From: Propionivibrio sp.
GTDB taxonomy: Bacteria > Pseudomonadota > Gammaproteobacteria > Burkholderiales > Rhodocyclaceae
Assembly (NCBI GenBank): GCA_029975435.1
Contig: JARKPC010000046.1
Coordinates: forward strand, 55,873 to 119,872
Length of the DNA: 64,000 nucleotides
Direction: 5' to 3'
Notes under the pieces: model-generated
Told to the model about the DNA's origin: nothing
Databases searched by the model: none
What the model saw: only the letters and a program-made list of their open reading frames with translations
Program-made: the position numbers and the translations under genes
Shown here: positions 57,599 to 64,000 of the stretch, piece after piece
Numbering within the stretch: position 1 is the stretch's first letter
Layout: every line of letters starts with the position of its first letter

Positions 57599-58617
57599 GC
57601 TATCGTGTCATCCCCATCGCCATTCACGCGCCCGCCAGCACCCGCGCGGCCGAACGCCGCAAGCAGGTCTGGCGCCTGCTGGCCCAGGCGGTGTTCTTCA
57701 TTGTGTTTGTGCTAACGCCGGTGTTCGATCTCTTCCGTTACGACCTGACGCACGGCCACGCGTATTTCCTCGGCATGGAGTGGCGTCTGGGCATCGACGC
57801 TTTCCTGAATGGCGAGGTCGGAGCCGGCATGGCCGCGATCAACGTTCTCGGCCGCCTGTTCGTTCCGCTGTTCTCGATCGCCGGCCTGGTGATATTCATT
57901 TCCTGGAAGTGGGGGCGGCTGTACTGCGGCTGGCTGTGCCCGCACTTTTCGGTCGTCGAGACCATCAACCGGCTGATGCTGGTGGCCACCGGCAAGCCCA
58001 GCCTGTGGGAGCCGCGCGTGCTGCCGACCCGCCAGCCCGACGGCTCGGTGGTCCGGCCCGACCGGCGCGTCTGGGTGCTGGTGCTCCCGCTGGCGGTGTT
58101 CTTCGCCTTCCTCTGGGCGGTAGTGCTGCTCAGCTACCTGATGCCGCCGCTGGAAATGTACCCGCGCCTGTTCAGCCTGTCGCTGCAACGCTACGAAGCC
58201 ATCTTCATTGCCGCCGCGACCGTAGTGCTGAGCCTCGAATTCCTGCTCGCGCGCCATCTTTTCTGCCGCTACGCCTGCGCCGTCGGCATGTTCCAGAGCC
58301 TGGCCTGGATGGGTAACAAGAAGGCGCTGGTGGTCGGTGTGGACCGCGCGCGGCTGGCGGAATGCGCCGACTGTCTGCACGGCGAGGGTAGCGCCTGCGA
58401 CGCGGTCTGTCCGATGCGTCTGAAGCCGCGCAGCATCAAGCGGCTGATGTTCGCCTGCACCCAGTGCGCGCAATGCCTCTCGGCCTGTGCCGCGGTGCAG
58501 GCGGAAAATCCGCAGGGTGGGTTGCTGGCCTGGGTGCAGGGCGAGGAAGCACGACAGCTCGAAGGCGGGTTCAAGGCGCCGCGCCCGGCGCGTAATCCAG
58601 GCGCGGGGGAATGCTGA
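57595..58617 (+). CDS. membrane polyferredoxin (NapH/CcoG-like 4Fe-4S protein)
   Basis: WGRLYCGWLCPHFSVVETINR; LFCRYACAVGMFQSLAWMG; CADCLHGEGSACDAVCPMRL; CTQCAQCLSAC. Confidence 0.92.
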   Translation: MSYRVIPIAIHAPASTRAAERRKQVWRLLAQAVFFIVFVLTPVFDLFRYDLTHGHAYFLGMEWRLGIDAFLNGEVGAGMAAINVLGRLFVPLFSIAGLVIFISWKWGRLYCGWLCPHFSVVETINRLMLVATGKPSLWEPRVLPTRQPDGSVVRPDRRVWVLVLPLAVFFAFLWAVVLLSYLMPPLEMYPRLFSLSLQRYEAIFIAAATVVLSLEFLLARHLFCRYACAVGMFQSLAWMGNKKALVVGVDRARLAECADCLHGEGSACDAVCPMRLKPRSIKRLMFACTQCAQCLSACAAVQAENPQGGLLAWVQGEEARQLEGGFKAPRPARNPGAGEC

Positions 58618-58618
58618 A

Positions 58619-60481
58619 ATGGAAGAGTGGGTCGGCGGAATCTGGCACCGGCTGGTCACGCGCAGTGCCGGCGGCCACCACCCCGACGCCGTCGTGTATC
58701 TGGCCGAGATGGAGCGGCCGCTCGGCATTCTGTACCGCGCGTTCGGCGGCGACCGCGGCCATCGCGTCGGCGGCGCCGCGCTCGATCGCCACCATGGCCG
58801 CCGGCGCTGGCTGCAGCGGCTTGCCGGTAGCGGCGAGCGGGTCGCCCTGGCTTCGGTCGAGAACGACACGCTGCGCCTGCCGGCCAGCATCGACTGCTTT
58901 GCCGATCGTGAACTGAATCGCGATCTCTACCTGTGGCTGGCGGCACTGGCGGCTTGCGCTGCGAAGATTCCATCGCCCCATGGCGGCTGGCTGGCCCGCA
59001 ATCAGCAGGCCACCAAGGATGCGCTGGTACGTTTCCCCGGTCTGGCCGGTCGTTACCGGCGACTGGTGGCGGCGCATCTGGCACAGCGCCTGGCGCCGGA
59101 TGCGCTGCCCTTGGAGGAAGCCGCACAGGAGAACGCCATTCGCGCTGCGTTGCTCGATCCGGGCAGCGTGGCCCAAATGCCGACGGGTAGGCGTAAGGCG
59201 AGGCCCCTGCAACCCGTTATGCTCTGGCTTTCACCGCTTTCCCACGATGCGGCGCAGACATCCGAGAACTCTCCCTTGCCTGCTCCGGACGGGGCGGCGG
59301 CACAAGCGGCGGAGTCCGATTCGGCGGAGGAGACAGAGCACAAGCACCGCGCCGAACGCGTCGACCTGCCGCAGCCCAAGAGCCCGTTCATCCTGATGTT
59401 TCGCGCCGAGAGCCTGCCGACCTGGGGCGAATACGTGCACGTGAATCGAGCGCTCGACGACGAACCTGATCCGTATGCCAAAGTCGCGGCGCGCGACCTC
59501 GACCGTCTGTCATTGGCACGCGGCGGGGCACCGACGCGCTCGAAGGTGAAGTTCGACCTCGACCTGCCGTCCGACTCGTCCGACGATTTGCGTCTCGGCG
59601 AGGGAATTCCGCTGCCGGAATGGGACTACCGCCAGGGGCTGCTGCTCCCGGGCCACGTCCGCCTGCAGCCGATGCAGGCGCGTGAGGCTTCGCCCGCGGC
59701 GTTGCCGGGTCACCTGGCCTCGCCAGCGCGCCGCCTGCGCAACCGTTTCGCGGCGCTGGTCGACAGCCGACGCTGGCAACGCGGCCAGAGCGACGGCGAC
59801 GAGATCGACCTCGACGCCTGCATCCGCTATTTCGCTGATCGGCGCACCGGTGTCACGCCGGCCCCGGGGTTGTATTGCGCGCGCCGTCCGCTCGATCGCG
59901 ACCTCGCCTGCCTGCTGTTGGCCGACCTGTCGATGTCGACCGATGCCTGGGTCTCGAACGCGCATCGCGTGATCGACGTCGTGCGCGATGCGGCCTTCCT
60001 GTTCTGCGAAGCGTTGACCGCGACCGGTGACCGCTTCGGGGTATACGGCTTTTCCTCGGTGAAGCGCGGCCATGTCCGTTTTCACCTCGTCAAGGACTTC
60101 GCAGCGCCATACGATGCCAGCGCCCGCGGCCGCATCGCCGCGCTACGGCCCGGCTACTACACCCGGATGGGCGCCGCCGTGCGCCAGGCGACGCGCATCC
60201 TGGCCGAGCAGCCGGCCAATCGCCGCCTGCTCCTGCTGCTCTCGGACGGCAAGCCGAACGATCTCGACGAGTACGACAGCCGCTACGGCATTGAGGACAC
60301 CCGCATGGCGGTCGTGGAAGCACGCCGGATCGGCATCACGCCGTTCTGCGTCACGATCGACCGCGCGGGCGGCGCGTACCTTCCGCACCTGTTCGGGCAG
60401 GACGGTTTCCTGATGATCAGCGATCCGGAAAGGCTGCCGGAGCGCCTGCCGAAACTCTATGCGGAGCTGAGCGGGCTGTAG
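58619..60481 (+). CDS. norD: NorD-type von Willebrand factor A protein
   Basis: 620 aa; LACLLLADLSMSTDAWV (MIDAS), RRLLLLLSDGKPNDLDEYDSRYGIEDTRMAVVEARRIGITPFCVTID. Confidence 0.96.
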   Translation: MEEWVGGIWHRLVTRSAGGHHPDAVVYLAEMERPLGILYRAFGGDRGHRVGGAALDRHHGRRRWLQRLAGSGERVALASVENDTLRLPASIDCFADRELNRDLYLWLAALAACAAKIPSPHGGWLARNQQATKDALVRFPGLAGRYRRLVAAHLAQRLAPDALPLEEAAQENAIRAALLDPGSVAQMPTGRRKARPLQPVMLWLSPLSHDAAQTSENSPLPAPDGAAAQAAESDSAEETEHKHRAERVDLPQPKSPFILMFRAESLPTWGEYVHVNRALDDEPDPYAKVAARDLDRLSLARGGAPTRSKVKFDLDLPSDSSDDLRLGEGIPLPEWDYRQGLLLPGHVRLQPMQAREASPAALPGHLASPARRLRNRFAALVDSRRWQRGQSDGDEIDLDACIRYFADRRTGVTPAPGLYCARRPLDRDLACLLLADLSMSTDAWVSNAHRVIDVVRDAAFLFCEALTATGDRFGVYGFSSVKRGHVRFHLVKDFAAPYDASARGRIAALRPGYYTRMGAAVRQATRILAEQPANRRLLLLLSDGKPNDLDEYDSRYGIEDTRMAVVEARRIGITPFCVTIDRAGGAYLPHLFGQDGFLMISDPERLPERLPKLYAELSGL

Positions 60482-60765
60482 TAGCGCGCGACGTCGGTTT
60501 TACCGAGCGCCCGGGTACTCACCATGGCCGCTTTGCGGCGGACCGAAAGCCCCGATTTTGATGCGAAAGCCATTAATCAGTGTTCGGCGAAGGATTCGAG
60601 GAATTTCCTCCAAGTGCATTTGACGCGAGAGACAATCACAAAGTGCCGGTGACAGTCACGTTCATGACCGCGACGGTACCGGGATACACGAGGTTACACA
60701 CAGCGTTACACAAACCGGGAAAGGTCGCTACAGACGCGTTCCGGATCGGGGTCTATATTGGAAGT

Positions 60766-60862
60766 GTTGCTTCAGCGTCCCCCGCTGACAATGTTTGACC
60801 CTCCCTGACCCATCGCAACGATGGGATTTCTATCCCGAGCCACACCGGCCCGGGTTTTTTTT
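60766..60862 (+). ncRNA. candidate small RNA, copy 2
   Basis: GTTGCTTCAGCGTCCCCCGCTGACAATGTTTGACCCTCCCTGACCCATCGCAACGATGGGATTTCTATCCCGAGCCACACCGGCCCGGGTTTTTTTT; near-identical to 9841-9938 with covariation in hairpin 2. Confidence 0.55.
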
Positions 60863-60882
60863 GCCTGTGAGGTTGGCGGGGT

Positions 60883-60966
60883 TCATCCGTCCTCGGCTTC
60901 ACACTTCTTCATGCAGCAGTTTTTTGCCGCTCCCGAGTGTTCCTTGCCGCTCTCGCTTACGTTGCA
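60883..60966 (-). pseudogene. psiF: psiF 3' remnant
   Basis: Minus-strand frame VSESGKEHSGAAKNCCMKKCEAEDG* aligns with the intact PsiF C-terminus VSESGKKLSGAAKNSFMKKCEADAG*. Confidence 0.8.
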
Positions 60967-61255
60967 CGGCGGGTGATTGGTGTGCCCGGTATCGAGAAAG
61001 ACAAAAGGACGCGAAACGGCCACAAGCGGACCTACGTGCAAGCTCCCCGAAGCAGTCATAGTCCCTCACTTACGTCCGGTATATTGATGTTGTTATACTG
61101 ACAACAAGAAGACCAAGTATATGAAAATAATGAACTTAGGGAAGAATGACCGGCGTCATCAATATCAATTGTTATACGGACCATACGGACCACAGTGTCC
61201 GTGTAAACACTCAGCCACTAACAAGCCACTTCACTTTTTCTAAGGGAGTAGCAGA

Positions 61256-61633
61256 ATGAAACGCAACTGGGACACCATCAGGGAACTCCTCGCAAAGGTG
61301 GAGGAATGCACATTACCCGCCGAGATGGTTCGTCTCGCTGATTTCCCAGAGGAAAGGGCCGCTGAGATCTCCTACCACATGGCGCTGCTGATTGAGGCTG
61401 GCTTAGTGAATGGGCAGATGGTCAATACAATTGGGCCAGAGGTCAAGGATTTCTTTGCTCACAAGTTGACGTGGGGTGGGCATGAGTTCCTGGATTCAAT
61501 TCGCAGCGACACAGTCTGGCAAAAGACGAAGAAGATATTCGCCGAGCAAGGCCTGTCAATGACGTTTGACTTAGTCAAAGAAGGAGCCAAACAGGTGGGA
61601 GCGGCAATCTTGACTGCCACAATTGGTGGCTAA
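61256..61633 (+). CDS. DUF2513-like protein
   Basis: MKRNWDTIRELLAKVEECTLPAEMVRLADFPEERAAEISYHMALLIEAGLVNGQMV...LTWGGHEFLDSIRSDTVWQKTK. Confidence 0.85.
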   Translation: MKRNWDTIRELLAKVEECTLPAEMVRLADFPEERAAEISYHMALLIEAGLVNGQMVNTIGPEVKDFFAHKLTWGGHEFLDSIRSDTVWQKTKKIFAEQGLSMTFDLVKEGAKQVGAAILTATIGG

Positions 61634-61714
61634 CAGTCATTGCAGCGGACCTGCCCCAGCTATGATGACTGAGTCGCTGGATTCAAATGTTGATAGTACT
61701 CATACGAAGCCATC

Positions 61715-62437
61715 ATGAGCAGCAAGCGTTTTAGAGGAAAACTCTGTGTCTACTGCTCCGATCGCCCCAGTGTGACCGGCGACCACGTCTTTGCCAGAGA
61801 GTTCTTCCTGCCCGAAGTTCGCGCGAACCTCCCGCAAGTTCCGGTCTGCGACCGCTGTAACAACGACAAGAGCAAGCTCGAACACTATCTAACCGCATTG
61901 CTCCCATTCGGCGGCCGCCATGCTCACGCACACGAAAACCTTGCAACACAGGTTCCTGGACGCCTCGCAAAGAACCAGCGTCTGGCACGGGAACTAATCG
62001 CAGGCCGAGGCCGAATCTGGCACCTTGAAGGGGGAATCGTTCAGCCAACCATGACGATGCCTATCGACCCGCATCGAACTTGCGAGTTGTTTGCCCAAAT
62101 CGGCCGGGGTCTGGCGTGGTACCACTGGGGAACATATCTACAACCCGGTCAGATGAGCGAAGCCTTGTTCCTTTCCAATTTCGGCCGCGAGTTCTTCGCG
62201 CGCATCTTCTCCATGAATGCTGCCAACCGAGTTCAACACAACTTAGGGAAAGGGACCGTGAGCTACAGCGGAGTCCAGGCGGCAGACACTCCTCAACTCA
62301 CTCTCTGGCGAGTTCACTTCTACGGCGGCATGGTGCTTTCTGGTGATCCGCAGGCTCCCAACGCAATCGCCACCGAAATCGCCATAGTCACTGGCCCCAA
62401 GCGGATCGTTGGTTTACTTACCGAGAGACCACAATGA
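61715..62437 (+). CDS. HNH-like endonuclease domain protein
   Basis: KLCVYCSDRPSVTGDHVFAREFFLPEVRANLPQVPVCDRCNNDKSKLEHYL: CxxC...DHV...CxxCNxxKS pattern. Confidence 0.75.
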   Translation: MSSKRFRGKLCVYCSDRPSVTGDHVFAREFFLPEVRANLPQVPVCDRCNNDKSKLEHYLTALLPFGGRHAHAHENLATQVPGRLAKNQRLARELIAGRGRIWHLEGGIVQPTMTMPIDPHRTCELFAQIGRGLAWYHWGTYLQPGQMSEALFLSNFGREFFARIFSMNAANRVQHNLGKGTVSYSGVQAADTPQLTLWRVHFYGGMVLSGDPQAPNAIATEIAIVTGPKRIVGLLTERPQ

Positions 62438-62674
62438 GATCCTAATATTGCGGTCAGCCATTGGCCACAAGTGGCCCCATGAATACCCGTCCACGAAGCA
62501 GCCATTGCCACAGCGCAGTTGTTCGGCATAGTGATGTTGCTATACTGACAGGCAAAATTCCAAGCGACCGAAATCATGTATTTGGTGCAACGAATCCTTC
62601 TTCAGCAATATCATTTGTCATGCCAACACTGGCGTTCGTGTAAACAATGCTAGAGCGCTCTTGGACGAGTTCTT

Positions 62675-62787
62675 ATGAATCAGTTACCGTTTAAAGCGTA
62701 CGACGTCTTCGCATACTTGGCATCTGGTTCTGTTGTGGCGGCTGGCGCCGACTATATTTATGGTTCACAGTGGCTTCTGCAGGAAAA
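62675..62787 (+). pseudogene. 5' fragment of a gene interrupted by an IS3-family element
   Basis: MNQLPFKAYDVFAYLASGSVVAAGADYIYGSQWLLQEK... runs into the IS left end. Confidence 0.6.
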
Positions 62788-62838
62788 GCGACGGCTCCCC
62801 ACTTTGAGTAGCGGTTTGGATTAGAGTCCTGTTGCTGA

Positions 62839-63672
62839 TCATACCGTGTTTGCCTCGGCGAGTTGCCGGGCATAAGCGGCGGGGGTGAGTCCTCCAAGAG
62901 ATTTCTTGGGTCGTTCGTGGTTGTATTCCTGACGCCAGGCTTCGATGATCGTCTTGGCGTGACCCAGACTGACAAACCAGTGTTCGTTCAGGCATTCGTC
63001 GCGCAGACGTCCGTTGAACGATTCGATATAGGCATTCTGATTCGGTTTGCCGGGCTGGATTTGCCGCAACTGCACACCACGCTGATGCGCCCAGTTCAAC
63101 ATGGCGCGGCCACAGAATTCCTTGCCGTTGTCGGTCCGGATCACGCGGGGCAAACCGCGTTCGAACCACAGTCGATCGAGAATTCGGGTCAGCGGTTCGC
63201 CGCCGATCGCCCGTTCTGGAACAACGGCAACCGCTTCGTGTGTAGCATCATCCACGACCGTCAGGCATTTGATCACCCGGCCATCCGCCGTGCGATCAAA
63301 CACGAAATCCATCGACCAGACCTCGTTCGCCTGCTGAGGGCGTAGCAACGGCTGCCGGTCACAGGCCGGCACCTTCTTGCGTTTGCGCCGCCTTACCTGC
63401 AAGCCCGACAACGCATAAAGCCGTTCGACGCGTTTGTGATTGACGCGCCAGCCCGATTGCCTGAGTTTCAAGCCGATCATGCTGGCTCCGTAGCGCTTGT
63501 ACCGGTGCGCCAGGCGAACGATCTCGCTCCGCAGTTCGATATTACGATCCGGCCGCCTTTGATAACGAAATGCGCTGGCACTGATCCGCGCAATCCGCAG
63601 GGATCGTCGCTCACTCAGGCCTCTACAAGACAAATACCGCACCAACTCGCGCCGGGCTGGTGCGGTCACCAC
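62839..63672 (-). CDS. IS3-family transposase OrfB (IS407-like)
   Basis: [33 protein letters not shown]...[57 protein letters not shown] (DDE). Confidence 0.96.
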   Translation of the reverse strand: MVTAPARRELVRYLSCRGLSERRSLRIARISASAFRYQRRPDRNIELRSEIVRLAHRYKRYGASMIGLKLRQSGWRVNHKRVERLYALSGLQVRRRKRKKVPACDRQPLLRPQQANEVWSMDFVFDRTADGRVIKCLTVVDDATHEAVAVVPERAIGGEPLTRILDRLWFERGLPRVIRTDNGKEFCGRAMLNWAHQRGVQLRQIQPGKPNQNAYIESFNGRLRDECLNEHWFVSLGHAKTIIEAWRQEYNHERPKKSLGGLTPAAYARQLAEANTV

Positions 63673-63935
63673 TTTTTTTGCAGCGCCTCTTTGATGACTT
63701 CGTTCTCCAGCATGGCGTTGGCCAGCAACCGCTTGAGCCGCGTGTTCTCACCTTCCAGTTCCTTGAGCCGCTTGGCGTCCGAAACGCTCATGCCTCCGAA
63801 TTTGTTGCGCCACAGATAGAAGCTCGCCTCCGAAAAACCGTGCCGACGACACAACTCCACAATCGGAACGCCTGCATCCGCTTCCCGCAAAAATCCAATG
63901 ATCTGTTCTTCCGTGTAACGCTTCTTCATGTCCAA
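63666..63935 (-). CDS. IS3-family transposase OrfA
   Basis: [83 protein letters not shown]. Confidence 0.96.
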   Translation of the reverse strand: MDMKKRYTEEQIIGFLREADAGVPIVELCRRHGFSEASFYLWRNKFGGMSVSDAKRLKELEGENTRLKRLLANAMLENEVIKEALQKKW

Positions 63936-64000
63936 TCTCCTTCATCGATGGGATTGGACTCTAATTCCAGCTGCTACTCAATTACGGGGAGCCGTCGCCA

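Larger units (their letters stand above)
62788..64000 (-). mobile_element. IS3-family element (right terminus at window end)
   Basis: Imperfect inverted repeats GCGACGGCTCCCCACTTTGAGTAGCGGTTTGGATTAGAGT (left) and ACTCTAATTCCAGCTGCTACTCAATTACGGGGAGCCGTCGCCA (right, 63958-64000) flanking OrfAB. Confidence 0.85.

Noticed and set aside
61625-61714. GGCTAACAGTCATTGCAGCGGACC after the DUF2513 gene, resembling the start of an attC site
   Set aside because: No matching GTTRRRY core or convincing palindromic second half before the next gene; could not support an integron cassette here.

Overview
The window looks like a betaproteobacterial (probably Rhodocyclales-like) chromosome segment. It is built around two denitrification blocks. 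One is a minus-strand nitrate respiration cluster (narX, narL, narK, narK, narGHJI, PpiC-type isomerase, MoaD-like, PAS protein; about 21.0-40.7 kb). The other is a plus-strand nitric-oxide reductase cluster (norCBEFQ, membrane protein, polyferredoxin, norD) preceded by an nsrR/NnrS/DUF59/DUF2249 neighbourhood (about 48.9-60.5 kb). Accessory DNA lies between and around them. Most notable is a 4,990-bp ISL3-family transposon (33630-38619; 26-bp inverted repeats, exact 8-bp target duplication GCAGAATT) inserted in narL. It carries a class 1 integron: near-canonical intI1, PcW-type promoter, LexA box, attI1 and two cassettes with recognisable attC sites, plus higBA. Other accessory features are: a complete ISAs1-family insertion with a 10-bp target duplication; a mobile mystery protein A/B (HTH + Fic) pair with a nested palindromic operator; an integrase next to a tRNA-Val 3' remnant and 11-bp phased repeats; a second integrase-led operon ending in an apparent multi-antitoxin-domain fusion; a two-copy candidate sRNA linked to psiF and a psiF remnant; and an IS3-family element interrupting a small gene at the right end. 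All assignments come from reading the translations and DNA by eye. No database searches were run.
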